Notes: generated from the letters alone by a model not told the origin. A stretch of 63,412 nt of DNA from Ralstonia sp. 25mfcol4.1 (GCF_900104095.1 NZ_FNJO01000017.1:1-63412), one strand, 5' to 3'; shown: positions 17,529 to 27,007, counted from the first letter of the stretch. Numbers and translations are program-made.

Positions 17529-18404
17529 ATGAGGCACAACCAGGGAACTGGCGGAAACGCAGGCCGTTGGAAGTCGTTGCGCGCGCTAGCCATGGCCTTG
17601 CTGATCGGCGCGTCGATGTCCGCACCGTCCGTGGCGACGGCGCAGCAGGTATTTCCGTCGCCCGAGGCGGCCATGGACGCGCTGGGCGATGGCGTGGCAC
17701 GCAGCGACACCGATGCGCTCAAGCGCGTGCTGGGCGCGCAGTATCTCCGGATCGTGCCGCCGCATCTGGACCAGCAGGATATCTACGATTTTCTTGGAGC
17801 GTGGGCCAATCACCATGCCGTCCGCAAGGACGGCGAGAATACCGCCAGCGTGGAAGTGGGCAGCAGCGGCTGGACGTTTCCGGTGCCGATCGTGAAGCGC
17901 AAGGCGGGATGGCAGTTCGACCTGACCGCAGGCGAGCGCGAAGTCAGGGTTCGCCGGATCGGCCGCAACGAGATCGTGGCCATGGACACGCTGCTGCAGC
18001 TGGCCGATGCCCAGGAACGCTATGCCGAGCAGGTTGGCAAGGGCGCCTACGCCGGGCAACTGGTCAGCACGCCGGGCAAGACCAATGGCCTGTACTGGCC
18101 GTCGGCGTCGAAGGAAAACGATAGTCCACTGGGGCCGGATGCCCTGGCCATGGGACCGGAGACGCCGCCCGATGAGGCCTTCTTCGGCTATCGCTACCGC
18201 ATAATCGCGCCGCCGAAGGGTAGCGAGGCAAAATTCGCGTTCATTGCTTGGCCGGCGCGCTATGGCGATTCGGGCGTGCATTCGTTCATGCTGGACAGCG
18301 AACGCCGTTTCTACGAGCGCGACCTGGGCAAGGACACGGCGTCGCGAGCTGCTGCCATCCGGAATTTTGCGCCGCAAGGGTGGAGCCAGGTGGCCAAGCA
18401 GTAA
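17529..18404 (+). CDS. DUF2950 family exported protein
   Basis: A 291-residue protein starting 2 bases after the DUF3300 stop. An extended signal peptide (Arg/Lys-rich 1-17, hydrophobic 18-38, cleavage near ATAQQ) is followed by the DUF2950 domain to the end. Family blocks seen include the start VFPSPEAAMDALGDGVARSD and, near the C-terminus, FFGYRYRIIAPPKG and WPARYGDSGVHSFML. Its tight coupling to DUF3300 is a recurrent arrangement, suggesting a joint periplasmic or outer-membrane role, but the biochemical function is unknown. Confidence 0.9.
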   Translation: MRHNQGTGGNAGRWKSLRALAMALLIGASMSAPSVATAQQVFPSPEAAMDALGDGVARSDTDALKRVLGAQYLRIVPPHLDQQDIYDFLGAWANHHAVRKDGENTASVEVGSSGWTFPVPIVKRKAGWQFDLTAGEREVRVRRIGRNEIVAMDTLLQLADAQERYAEQVGKGAYAGQLVSTPGKTNGLYWPSASKENDSPLGPDALAMGPETPPDEAFFGYRYRIIAPPKGSEAKFAFIAWPARYGDSGVHSFMLDSERRFYERDLGKDTASRAAAIRNFAPQGWSQVAKQ

Positions 18405-18462
18405 TTGCCAGGGCCCGGCCACGCGGTCGGGCGCCCAACCTGGCGGAACAGGGCGGGTTTCT

Positions 18463-19206
18463 TCAGTCGCCCGGGCCCCGCAGCGCCACGCGGTCGGGGT
18501 CCGCGTAGACGTCTGCCAGGCCGTCGGGATCGACGATCCGCAGCATGCGGTGCCGTACCGTGATCAGCCCCACCGACCGGAAGCGCGATAGCAGCCGGGA
18601 CACCGTTTCAAGGGTCAGCCCAAGATAGCTGGCGATGTCGTTACGCGTCATCGCCAGCGTCAATCCGCCGTCGCCAATGCCGCGACGCGCCTGTTCGGCT
18701 GACAGATCGAGCAGCAGCATGGCCAGCCGTTGCGACGCCTTCATCGACCCAATGGCGACCATCAGTTCGGCTTGACGGCCGGCCTGTTGCCGCAGGCTGG
18801 CCAGAATGGCGACGCGCAATGCCGGATCGGCAAGGCTGCCGTGCAACGCCTCGATGGGAATGGTGCAGCACTCGGTGTCCTGGAGCGCAACGGCGCTGGC
18901 TCCATGGGCCGCGGACTCGTTCGGCTCCAGGCCGCACACGTCGCCGCACTGAAAAAAGCCGCTTACCTGCCGCCATCCCAGGCGGGATTCATAGACCTGC
19001 TTGAGTCCCCCCGTGCGCACAGGAAAGACCGCCAGCGTGGGCCGACCCTGCGCATAGAGCACATCGCCGGCGCGCAACCGCACCCGACCGGGCGCCAGCG
19101 GCACGGCTGCACGCAACGCGCTATCGCCGCCAGCATGGCGACATGCCTGGCGGAACGGGCAAATCGTGCAGGATGGGGCGCTTGCGCCGGGACGTTCGAA
19201 GGACAT
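18463..19206 (-). CDS. fnr: FNR-type oxygen-sensing transcriptional regulator (Crp/Fnr family)
   Basis: A 247-residue regulator of anaerobic or microaerobic gene expression. The N-terminus has C13-x2-C16-x5-C22, the spacing of the E. coli FNR [4Fe-4S] ligands. Cys114 in the block C-C-T-I-P-I-E aligns with the fourth ligand, Cys122 (C-E-I-P-F-E). The DNA-recognition helix ETVSRLLSRF keeps the E-x-x-S-R that reads TTGAT half-sites. It is convergent with the DUF2950 gene. Overlapping inverted repeats near its promoter (19232-19276) may be autoregulatory. FNR paralogues are common in Cupriavidus, so this may be one of several. Confidence 0.92.
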   Translation of the reverse strand: MSFERPGASAPSCTICPFRQACRHAGGDSALRAAVPLAPGRVRLRAGDVLYAQGRPTLAVFPVRTGGLKQVYESRLGWRQVSGFFQCGDVCGLEPNESAAHGASAVALQDTECCTIPIEALHGSLADPALRVAILASLRQQAGRQAELMVAIGSMKASQRLAMLLLDLSAEQARRGIGDGGLTLAMTRNDIASYLGLTLETVSRLLSRFRSVGLITVRHRMLRIVDPDGLADVYADPDRVALRGPGD

Positions 19207-19231
19207 CGTCGCGCCGATCGGTCCATAGGAT

Positions 19232-19276
19232 ATTTATGCGTTTCAGTATAAATGCCCGTAAATAGTACGGATTTAC
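19232..19276 (-). promoter_or_regulatory. Candidate fnr promoter with two inverted repeats
   Basis: On the minus strand TATACT (plus 19245-19250) is a good -10 about 40 bases before the fnr start. It is overlapped by the repeat ATTTAT-N10-ATAAAT (19232-19253), followed by a second, GTAAAT-N7-ATTTAC (19258-19276). Neither is the canonical TTGAT-N4-ATCAA FNR box, so the binding protein is unknown. Confidence 0.4.
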
Positions 19277-19486
19277 CGTCGTTCTGCATTCTTTCGTCGC
19301 CATGACGTAAGTTTTTTCGAAAGCGCTCCCCCGTTCGGGGCAAGGCGGTCCGGCAAGGAAATCTTTGTTTCCAAAATTCATGTTGCATCTTGCAGACAAT
19401 GACGGCAATTGGTCACAGCAGCTGTGTTATGCTGCGTCGCACAAATAGAGGAGGAGACTCGTTCCTAGATGAGCAGGAGTCTTCAT

Positions 19487-20560
19487 ATGGCCAAAAGCCT
19501 GTCTCCGGCTTGGGGTGCGCAGTGGCGACAATTCGGTCGCTCGCACTACCAGGCCGCGAAGCAAATACGTTCCTGGTTGGGGCGCCTTGATCCGGCGCAG
19601 CCTGGCCCACGGCGGCTGCGATACCCCGCGGCGGGTGAGCCCGCGCCAGCCGAACTGCCCGGTTCGTGGCAATCCCACAAGCTGGGCCTGGAGCCGCTGC
19701 CGGGCGAACTGGTGCCGCAGCTGTCCTATCGTCTATATATTCCGTCTGGCGCAAAGGGCGCGTTGCCGCTGGTGGTGATGCTGCACGGCTGCCAGCAGAC
19801 GCCTGAAGACCTGGCCGCCGGCACGCGCATGAACGCGCTGGCCGAGCGCGAGGGATTCATGGTGGCTTATCCGCAGCAGCCGTTGCGCCGTTCCGTACAC
19901 CGCTGCTGGCAATGGTTCGACCTTGGCGACGGCGAGGGCGGTCGCGAGGCGCAGGCCGTGGCCATGCTGATCGACGAACTGTCCAGCCGGCCCGACGTGC
20001 GTACGGGCGAGGTCTACCTGGCGGGGTTGTCCGCCGGGGCCGCCATGGCTGCCGTGGTGGCGTTGCGTTACCCGGAAAAAGTCGCGGCGGTGGGTTTGCA
20101 CTCGGGCGTCGTGATCGGCGCGGCCGGCAATCCGGGCGCGGGCCTGAAGGCGATGCGCCATGGCACCGAACTGGAACCGGCCTTCCTGCTCGATGCCGCC
20201 GGCGTGACGGCGGGCGGCCCGGAGATGCCCGCCATCGTGGTGCATGGCATGACCGATGACGCCGTGAATCCGGTCAATGGCCGTCTGCTGGCCCGCCAGT
20301 TCCTGACTTACAACGGGCTGAGCGAACGCGCCGGCGAGCGTCTGGACTGCGCCAACGACGCGCCGCCGCTGGAAGTGGGTGACTATCGGGAAGCGCGCTT
20401 TGGCCGCTGGAACCGCGACGTCGTGCGGCTGGTGGAGGTGGCCGGGCTGGACCACGCGTGGAGCGGCGGCGATGCCAGCGTGCAGTACCACAGCGACGTC
20501 GGGCCAGACGCAAGCTGGATGATGTGGCAGTTCTTCCGGCAGCATCGCCGCGCGGCATGA
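19487..20560 (+). CDS. PHB depolymerase family esterase
   Basis: A 357-residue alpha/beta hydrolase. The ATG at 19487 is chosen because AGGAG lies 8 bases upstream; an ATG at 19469 is possible. It carries the family oxyanion block MLHGCQQTPEDLA near residue 98 and the nucleophile elbow G-L-S-A-G (Ser182). The likely Asp is in GMTDDAVNP and the His in LDHAWSGG. There is no signal peptide. The N-terminus (PAWGAQWRQFGRSHYQAAKQ) resembles esterases annotated as PHB depolymerases in polyhydroxyalkanoate producers. True activity on PHB or on another ester is not settled by sequence. Confidence 0.9.
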   Translation: MAKSLSPAWGAQWRQFGRSHYQAAKQIRSWLGRLDPAQPGPRRLRYPAAGEPAPAELPGSWQSHKLGLEPLPGELVPQLSYRLYIPSGAKGALPLVVMLHGCQQTPEDLAAGTRMNALAEREGFMVAYPQQPLRRSVHRCWQWFDLGDGEGGREAQAVAMLIDELSSRPDVRTGEVYLAGLSAGAAMAAVVALRYPEKVAAVGLHSGVVIGAAGNPGAGLKAMRHGTELEPAFLLDAAGVTAGGPEMPAIVVHGMTDDAVNPVNGRLLARQFLTYNGLSERAGERLDCANDAPPLEVGDYREARFGRWNRDVVRLVEVAGLDHAWSGGDASVQYHSDVGPDASWMMWQFFRQHRRAA

Positions 20561-20580
20561 TGCGGCTGCCGCCGGACGGG

Positions 20581-20618
20581 AAAAAGGGGAAGGCTTCGTC
20601 TGGCCTTCCCCTTTTTTT
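20581..20618. terminator. Bidirectional terminator between convergent genes
   Basis: AAAAAGGGGAAGGC (20581-20594) pairs with 20603-20616 over 14 bp, flanked by an A-run on the left and a T-run on the right. It serves the esterase gene on the plus strand and the MHS transporter gene on the minus strand. Confidence 0.92.
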
Positions 20619-20653
20619 GTCCGGACTTGCCGGAACACGCACCAAGCCGTAAA

Positions 20654-21964
20654 TCAGGCTTCGCGTTTGCGTACGAACAGTGCGGTGATGATGCCCATGA
20701 CGCAGACACCGACCACGTAGTGCGCCGGGGCCAGCTTGTCGGTCTTCAGCATCAGCGAGACGATGACCGGCGTCAGCCCACCGAAGATCGCGTACGAGAC
20801 GTTGTACGAGAAGGACAGGCCCGAGAAACGCACCTGCGCCGGGAAGGCATGCACCAGCACATACGGCACGGCGCCGATCGTGCCAACGAAGAAGCCGGCC
20901 AGCGCGTACAGCGGCAGCAGCAGTTCAGGGCGCGTACCAATGGTCGTGTACAGCAGGTAGGCCGTCGCCGCCAGCAGCGCGCCGCCGATCGACAGCGTCA
21001 GGCGAGCGCCGATGCGGTCGGCCAGCACGCCGGCTACTACGCAGCCAATCGACAGGAACAGCGTGGCCGCGCTGTTGGCGACCAGCGCCGTGCGGGCGTC
21101 GAAGCCGAACAGCGTTTGCAGGTAGGTAGGGGTCAGCAGGATCACCACCACGATGCCGGCCGACAGCATCCACGTCAGCAGGACCGAGATCAGCACGGCG
21201 CCGCGATGGTCGCGCACCACGGCCTTCAGCGGCATTTCGGCGGCCAGCGCCTTGCGCTGCTGCAGTTCGGCGAACACCGGCGTCTCGTGCAGCCAGCGGC
21301 GCAGGTACATCGAACCCACGCCGAAGATGCCGCCCAGCACGAACGGCACGCGCCAGCCATGGGCCAGCAGTTCCTGCGGGTCGAAGATCGCGTTGATGCC
21401 GGTGGCCACCAGCGAGCCGAGCAGGATGCCGGCCGTCAGGCCCGCCGTCAGCGTGCCGCAGGCATAGCCGATGTGGCGCTTGGGCACGTGTTCGGACACG
21501 AATACCCAGGCACCCGGCACTTCGCCGCCCACGGCGGCACCTTGCAGGATGCGCAGCACCAACAGCAGCATCGGGGCCAGCAGGCCGATGGTCGCATAGG
21601 TGGGCAGCAGGCCCATCAGCAGCGTCGGCACCGACATCAGCAGGATCGACAGCGTGAACATCTTCTTGCGGCCAAGAAGGTCGCCGAAGTGCGCCATGAT
21701 GATGCCGCCCAGCGGGCGCGCCAGGTAGCCGGCCGCGAAAATGCCGAAGGTCTGCAGCAGGCGCAGCCAGTCCGGCACCGAAGCCGGGAAGAACAGCTGG
21801 CCAATGACCTTGGCGAAAAAGACAAAAATAATGAAATCGTAGAACTCAAGCGCACCGCCCAATGCTGCAAGGGCAAGCGTCTTGTAATCCTGGCCGGTCA
21901 GCGGGCGGGCGGCTTGGCCGCCTTGCGCGCCCAGTGCCCCGGCAGTACTGCTGGAGGTGGACAT
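20654..21964 (-). CDS. MFS transporter, metabolite:H+ symporter (MHS) family
   Basis: A 436-residue, 12-helix inner-membrane symporter. The ATG at 21964 gives the usual MHS length. Characteristic blocks are ALAALGGALEFYDFIIFVFF in helix 1, RPLGGIIMAHFGDLLGRKKM in the first loops, RILQGAAVGGEVPGAWVFV in helix 5, and GWRVPFVLGG with LRRWLHETPVF at the centre. MHS members (ProP, KgtP, ShiA, CitA) import osmolytes or carboxylates with protons. The substrate here is not evident. The gene is convergent with the esterase gene and divergent from the DUF748 gene. Confidence 0.92.
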   Translation of the reverse strand: MSTSSSTAGALGAQGGQAARPLTGQDYKTLALAALGGALEFYDFIIFVFFAKVIGQLFFPASVPDWLRLLQTFGIFAAGYLARPLGGIIMAHFGDLLGRKKMFTLSILLMSVPTLLMGLLPTYATIGLLAPMLLLVLRILQGAAVGGEVPGAWVFVSEHVPKRHIGYACGTLTAGLTAGILLGSLVATGINAIFDPQELLAHGWRVPFVLGGIFGVGSMYLRRWLHETPVFAELQQRKALAAEMPLKAVVRDHRGAVLISVLLTWMLSAGIVVVILLTPTYLQTLFGFDARTALVANSAATLFLSIGCVVAGVLADRIGARLTLSIGGALLAATAYLLYTTIGTRPELLLPLYALAGFFVGTIGAVPYVLVHAFPAQVRFSGLSFSYNVSYAIFGGLTPVIVSLMLKTDKLAPAHYVVGVCVMGIITALFVRKREA

Positions 21965-22264
21965 GAAAAGACTCGCATGGATACATTCACATGCGAAGCG
22001 CGCAACACGGATGACGTGGAGGGAGACGGCCGAGGGATGACGACACGAACTTGGCGAACCGGGGCCGGCGGGTAAGCAGGCGGGCACGACGGGACGCTTC
22101 GCAAAGGCGTAAAGATACCAGATCGATGTGTTTCATTTCCGATTTTGATCAGATTGAATACTAAATCGGCCGATGCGCTGCCATAATCCGTCTCCATAAT
22201 GCAAAAGAAGTGAAATCCGGGGCACAAAGCGCGAAATGCGCGGGGTCATATTTTCTGGGGTGAC
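21965..22264. other. Divergent promoter region between MHS transporter and DUF748 genes
   Basis: A 300-base gap with no coding signal. The part from 22115 to 22200 is A/T-rich and is the likely location of both promoters. I see no clear operator or riboswitch-like structure. Confidence 0.5.
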
Positions 22265-25200
22265 ATGGCTTTCAAGGATTCCATCCAGGCCGCAACTGGG
22301 GCGGCCATGGCAACGCCGCGCCGGCGCGTGGCCGCGCGCGTGGCGGGCGGCGTGGTGGCCGTGCTGGCTGTTTTCGGGCTGGCCGGCTATTTTGGCGGGC
22401 CGCCGCTGATCAAATACCTGGTAGAAAAGAACGCGACCGAGGCGCTTGGCCGCAAGGTCACGCTGGGTGGCGCGCAAGTGCGGCCGTTCGAACTGGCCGC
22501 GACGCTGAACGACCTGACCATTTTCGAACCCGATGGCAAGACGCCCATGCTGACGCTGGGCGAGGTCGAGGCCAATACCTCGGCCGCGTCGATCTGGCAT
22601 CTGGCGCCGGTGGTCGATTTCCTGCATGTGGACCGGCTCAGCGTGCATGTGGTGCGCAATGCCGACGGCCGCATGAGCTTTGCCGACATCCAGGAACGCT
22701 TTGCCGCCCAGCCGCCCAAGCCGGCCGACAGCAAGCCGGCGCGGTTCTCGGTCAGCAATATTGCAGTGTCCAACAGCAGCTTCGTCTATGACGACAAGCT
22801 GCTCGATACCGTGCAGCGCGTGGAGAACTTCACGCTGACCCTGCCGTTCCTGTCGAACCTGCCGCACGATGTGACCATCAATACGCGGCCGTCATTGTTT
22901 GCCAAGATCAATGGCACGCCGCTGGCACTGGACGGAACGTCGCAACCGTTTTCCGATAGTCACCAGACCGACCTCAACGTCAATCTGGACGGTCTTGAGG
23001 TGGCGAAGTACATGGCATTCGCGCCAAAACTGAAGGATGCGGAAGTCAAGGGCGGTCTCGTCGATACGCGGCTGAAAGTCGGCTTCCGGCAGGAAAAGGA
23101 CACGCAGGATCTGTATGTGTCCGGCACGATCGCGCTGCGCGATGCCGATGTGCGGACGCTCGCCGGGGCGCCGATCGTCAAGGCCGGCCGTCTGGCCGTC
23201 GATCTGGACCGCGTGCAGCCGCTGGCGCACACGGCCCATGTGAAGAGCATCGAACTGGAGGGATTCGACCTGCAGGCGCTGCGCCGCCAGGACGGTACGC
23301 TGAACCTGGCGACCGCGTTCCTGCCGGCAGCCGCGCCCGCGCCGAAGGCTGCTGCGCAGGCGCCGGCAAAGCCCGCCGCGCCTGCATCGGCGGCAGCGGC
23401 CGCGCCGGCATCCGCGCCGGCAGCCGCCGGCGTGCAGGCACCGCCCAAGGCCGAAGAGGTGCCGTGGTCGTATGCCGTCGATCGCATCACGGTCAAGGAA
23501 GCGAAGCTCGGGTTTGTCGACGAACTCGCGCCGTCCGGCCCCGGCAAGCTCGATATCGGCCCGGTCAGCGTCGAGATCGGCAACCTCGCCAGTACCGGCG
23601 ACAAGCCCGCGAAGCTCGACGCCAATATCACGGTCGCCAACGGGCAGACCATCAGGCACACCGGCGAACTCGGCCTGAAGCAGGGCACGCTGACGGGCAC
23701 GCTGGAAACGGCGGGACTGCGGCCGCAAGGCTTCTCGGCGTGGTGGCCGCGCGCGCTGCACAGCCAGCTGGGCGAGACCGCCGTCAACGCCGAGTTGCAT
23801 TACACGATGGCGTGGACGCAGCCTGTGTTCCAGTTCACGCTGCAGAAATCGCGCGTGGAGCTTTCGCCGGTCCATGTGGCCACGCGGGATCCGGTCAAGG
23901 TGCCAGCCGCGTCGGGCGCATCGGCCGCCGCCAAGGAAAGCGATGACGATGCCAAGGCGGCACCGGCCCGGCGCGGTGCCCGAGCGCCACGTGCCTTCCG
24001 CACGGCGCGCGTGGCCGACACCGAAGGCGCCAACCTGCCGCTGATCCGTGCCGACAAGCTGATCCTGGACGATATCCAGCTCGATCTGGCCAGGCAGACT
24101 TTCGAAGCCGGGCAGGTGGCGCTGGTGAAGCCGCGCATCGCGGCCACGCGCGATCGTCGCGGCCAGTTGCTGGAATCGGCGCAGATCTGGGCAACCGAAT
24201 CTGCCGAACAGAAGGCAGCGGACCAGAAGGCCGCTGCGAAGCCTGCGCCGCAGGCCAACGGCGGTGCGGCGGCGCCGGGCTGGAAGGTGCGTGTGGGCAA
24301 GGTGGCCGCGGATGGTGGCGAGGCACGGCTGGCCGATTACGCGCCTGCGGAAGCCAATCGCGGCCGTCCGGTGATCCACCAGTTCCGCAATATCGGGCTG
24401 AGCACCGGCACCATCACGTGGCCGCTGTCGCCCGGCGCATTGCCGATGAAGCTGCACGCCGAAAGCGGCCGCAAGGGCGTGATGAACGTCGACGGGCAGG
24501 TCGTGCCGACCGGGCCCGCGGCGCAACTGCAGCTGGATCTGCGCGATCTCGACATGGCGCCGCTGCAGCCTTATCTGGCCGATCGCTTCAATGCCGCGCT
24601 GCGCAGCGGCACGATGACGCTCAAGGGCAAGGTGGCGTACGACGCGCCGGCCGGCAAGCCGATCGCCGTGCGCTTCAGTGGCAACGCCTTTGCCGGCAAT
24701 GTGCGTACCGTCGATCGCATCTCCGGGGATGACTTCCTGCGCTGGCGTGCACTGGCGGTCAATGGCATCGACTTCAGCATGGACGATGCCAAGGGGCCGA
24801 TGCAGGTAGGCGTCAGCAACGTGGCGCTGAACGATTTCTATGCGCGTGTGATCCTCAATGCCAACGGCCGGCTGAACCTGCAGGACGTGATGGCCGGCGG
24901 TGCCGAAAAGGGCCAGGCCGCGCCATCGACGAGTCTGACGCAGGCCAGCCCGGCGTCGGCGCCGGAGGCCAGGCCCGCACAGCAGGCCGCACCAGCCACG
25001 GAAGCGGCCGGCCCGAAACCCCAGATTCGCCTGGGCGGCGTGACGATCAACAAGGGCAACATCAACTTCTCGGACTTCTTCGTCAAGCCGAACTACTCGG
25101 CCAACCTGACCGACATGAAGGGTTCGGTGTCGAAGGTGTCGTCGGCAGATCCCACGCCGGCCGACCTGGTGCTCGACGGCCGGCTCGACGACGACGCGCC

Positions 25201-26245
25201 GGTCAGCATCAGCGGCAAGGTCAATCCGCTGGGCGAGCAGCTCTATCTGGACATTGCAGCCAAGGCGGCTGGCGTGGAACTGACACGCCTGACGCCGTAC
25301 GCGGCCAAGTACGCCGGCTACCCCATCACCAAGGGCAAGCTGACGGTCGATGTGGCGTACAAGATCGAAAACGGCAAGCTGGACGCGAAGAACCATCTGT
25401 ACCTGGACCAGCTCACGTTCGGCGACAAGGTGGACAGCCCCGATGCCGTCAAGCTGCCGGTGCTGCTGGCCGTGTCGTTGCTCAAGGACCGGAACGGCGT
25501 GATCGACATCAACCTGCCGGTGTCGGGCTCGTTGTCGGATCCCGAGTTCAGCATTGGCGGCGTGATCATGCGCGTGATCGTGAACCTGCTGACCAAGGCG
25601 ATCACGTCACCGTTCTCGCTGATCGCGTCGGCGTTCGGCGGTAGCGGCGAGGAGCTTGGCTATATCGAGTTCGCGCCGGGATCGTCGACGCTGACCGATG
25701 AGGGGCGCAAGAAAATCGAAACGGTGGGCAAGGCGCTGAACGACCGCCCGTCGCTGCGGCTGGAAATCAGCGGGCGTATCGACCCGGCCACCGATGCCGA
25801 TGGCGCGCGTCGCGTCTGGCTGGACCAGCGCGTGGCCGAAGCCAAGCAGCGCGACCTGCGCCGTTCGGCACAGGCTGGCGCGCAGGCCGAGGAAGGCGAG
25901 GGCGGTGACCAGGGTGCCAAGGTGACCGTGTCGAAGCAGGAGTATCCAAAGTACGTCGAAGCGGTGTACAAGCGTGAGTCGTTCAAGAAGCCGAAGAATT
26001 TCATCGGCCTGAACAAGTCGCTGCCGCCGGAGGAGATGGAAAGACTGCTGCTGGAAAACGCGCCCGTCACCGATGCCGAACTGCGTGCGCTGGCGGACCA
26101 GCGTGCGCTGGCGGTCAAGCAGTCGCTGGAACGCGACGGCAAGGTGCCCGATTCGAAGCTGTTCCTGACGGCGCCGAAGCTGACCGCCGAGGGCATCAAG
26201 GACAAGGGCGCGCCGAACCGCGTGGACTTCTCGATCCGGCAATAG
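22265..26245 (+). CDS. Giant AsmA-like DUF748 domain protein
   Basis: A 1326-residue inner-membrane-anchored periplasmic protein. One transmembrane helix near residues 25-47 precedes an AsmA-like start (LIKYLVEKNATEALGRKVTL). Two DUF748 regions follow, separated by Ala/Pro-rich linkers at about 350-400 and 880-920. The core TLNDLTIFEPDGKTPMLTL is typical of the family. Near residue 1135, EFAPGSSTLTDEGRKKIETV resembles the start of an OmpA-C peptidoglycan-binding domain, but the equivalent of its usual end is degenerate. AsmA-like proteins (YhdP, TamB) are thought to bridge the envelope and move lipids; applying that here is inference. No partner gene is adjacent. Confidence 0.9.
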   Translation: MAFKDSIQAATGAAMATPRRRVAARVAGGVVAVLAVFGLAGYFGGPPLIKYLVEKNATEALGRKVTLGGAQVRPFELAATLNDLTIFEPDGKTPMLTLGEVEANTSAASIWHLAPVVDFLHVDRLSVHVVRNADGRMSFADIQERFAAQPPKPADSKPARFSVSNIAVSNSSFVYDDKLLDTVQRVENFTLTLPFLSNLPHDVTINTRPSLFAKINGTPLALDGTSQPFSDSHQTDLNVNLDGLEVAKYMAFAPKLKDAEVKGGLVDTRLKVGFRQEKDTQDLYVSGTIALRDADVRTLAGAPIVKAGRLAVDLDRVQPLAHTAHVKSIELEGFDLQALRRQDGTLNLATAFLPAAAPAPKAAAQAPAKPAAPASAAAAAPASAPAAAGVQAPPKAEEVPWSYAVDRITVKEAKLGFVDELAPSGPGKLDIGPVSVEIGNLASTGDKPAKLDANITVANGQTIRHTGELGLKQGTLTGTLETAGLRPQGFSAWWPRALHSQLGETAVNAELHYTMAWTQPVFQFTLQKSRVELSPVHVATRDPVKVPAASGASAAAKESDDDAKAAPARRGARAPRAFRTARVADTEGANLPLIRADKLILDDIQLDLARQTFEAGQVALVKPRIAATRDRRGQLLESAQIWATESAEQKAADQKAAAKPAPQANGGAAAPGWKVRVGKVAADGGEARLADYAPAEANRGRPVIHQFRNIGLSTGTITWPLSPGALPMKLHAESGRKGVMNVDGQVVPTGPAAQLQLDLRDLDMAPLQPYLADRFNAALRSGTMTLKGKVAYDAPAGKPIAVRFSGNAFAGNVRTVDRISGDDFLRWRALAVNGIDFSMDDAKGPMQVGVSNVALNDFYARVILNANGRLNLQDVMAGGAEKGQAAPSTSLTQASPASAPEARPAQQAAPATEAAGPKPQIRLGGVTINKGNINFSDFFVKPNYSANLTDMKGSVSKVSSADPTPADLVLDGRLDDDAPVSISGKVNPLGEQLYLDIAAKAAGVELTRLTPYAAKYAGYPITKGKLTVDVAYKIENGKLDAKNHLYLDQLTFGDKVDSPDAVKLPVLLAVSLLKDRNGVIDINLPVSGSLSDPEFSIGGVIMRVIVNLLTKAITSPFSLIASAFGGSGEELGYIEFAPGSSTLTDEGRKKIETVGKALNDRPSLRLEISGRIDPATDADGARRVWLDQRVAEAKQRDLRRSAQAGAQAEEGEGGDQGAKVTVSKQEYPKYVEAVYKRESFKKPKNFIGLNKSLPPEEMERLLLENAPVTDAELRALADQRALAVKQSLERDGKVPDSKLFLTAPKLTAEGIKDKGAPNRVDFSIRQ

Positions 26246-26370
26246 CCCTCGCGACATGCCGCCGGGTGCGGCGTTTGAACGAAAGCTTCGAACGCTGCCC
26301 CGGTGGCCGCACCGAAACCGCGTATCATTCGCCCCGGACCGACTGATTGACGATCAAAAGGAGCGAGTTT

Positions 26371-26556
26371 TTGGAGCAGGAAGCGATTGCGTACAAGACC
26401 TGGGTTTGCCTGATTTGCGGGTGGGTGTACGACGAGGAACAGGGCTGGCCCGAGGACGGCATTGCGCCTGGCACGCGCTGGGAAGACATCCCGGAAGACT
26501 GGCGTTGCCCCGAGTGCGACGTCAGCAAGGGCGACTTCTCGATGATCGAGATCTGA
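26371..26556 (+). CDS. Rubredoxin
   Basis: A 61-residue one-iron electron carrier. The start is TTG 26371, with AAAAGGAG 7 bases upstream; no ATG lies in a suitable place. Both iron-binding pairs are present, C13-x2-C16 (WVCLICGWVYDE) and C46-x2-C49 (WRCPECDV), with the conserved PEDGI-PGT-W core. Rubredoxins pass electrons to alkane hydroxylases, oxygen reductases or detoxifying enzymes. No such partner is adjacent. It faces two small membrane-protein genes on the other strand. Confidence 0.95.
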   Translation: MEQEAIAYKTWVCLICGWVYDEEQGWPEDGIAPGTRWEDIPEDWRCPECDVSKGDFSMIEI

Positions 26557-26570
26557 GTCCCGGCGGAAAT

Positions 26571-26744
26571 TCAGGGTATGTGGGAGTGCCGCTGTCGCAA
26601 CTCCCGGCACAGGCCGGCGCGTGCGCGCCGGCGCGCGCATCGGGTGTAGCGCATCCGGAACGGATGGCTGCATCGCCATAGCGCGGACGCCACGGTCAGG
26701 ACCAGCAGCGCCGCCATCACGGCAGCGAGCAGTGTCAACGACAT
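26571..26744 (-). CDS. 57-residue single-helix membrane protein
   Basis: A very short gene with an unusually strong ribosome site (AAGGAGG, 4 bases before ATG 26744). The product starts MSLTLLAAVMAALLVLTVAS, a single hydrophobic helix (residues 3-22), and continues with a basic Arg/Cys/His-rich tail (W-R-C-S-H-P-F-R, then several Arg). Predicted topology is N-out or N-in with the basic tail in the cytoplasm. It lies 48 bases after another tiny membrane-protein gene on the same strand, so the two probably share a transcript. No homology is recognised. Confidence rests on the ribosome site and the helix-plus-basic-tail design. Confidence 0.6.
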   Translation of the reverse strand: MSLTLLAAVMAALLVLTVASALWRCSHPFRMRYTRCARRRARAGLCRELRQRHSHIP

Positions 26745-26792
26745 CGCGCCTCCTTCTCTCTCAAAGGCGCTTCACCTCAAGCGGTCGCGCAG

Positions 26793-26975
26793 CTAAATCA
26801 GCAGCGGCAACGCTTCCAGCACGAGCACCCCAAGGAGCACCCCGATGATTGCGCCCGCGCATCGGCAGCTGATACGCAGCGCCTTGGCGGCCACCGGGAT
26901 CGCACCCATCGCCAACAGCCCGACGAGCGCCATGGGGATCAAAAACACAAGATCGTGCGCCTGTACGTGGATCAT
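26793..26975 (-). CDS. 60-residue two-helix membrane protein
   Basis: It starts at ATG 26975 behind AGGAGA. The protein has two hydrophobic helices (about residues 7-28 and 38-58, with GAIIGVLLGVLVLEALPLLI at the end) joined by a short basic loop (AAKALRISCRC). No family is recognised. A good promoter (27008-27035, minus) ends about 30 bases upstream. It is probably the first gene of a two-gene unit with the 57-residue protein. Small paired membrane proteins like these often modulate a larger membrane complex, but nothing here names a partner. Confidence 0.72.
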   Translation of the reverse strand: MIHVQAHDLVFLIPMALVGLLAMGAIPVAAKALRISCRCAGAIIGVLLGVLVLEALPLLI

Positions 26976-27007
26976 GGCGGTCTCCTGTCTTGTTTCTTTC
27001 TGTTTCC

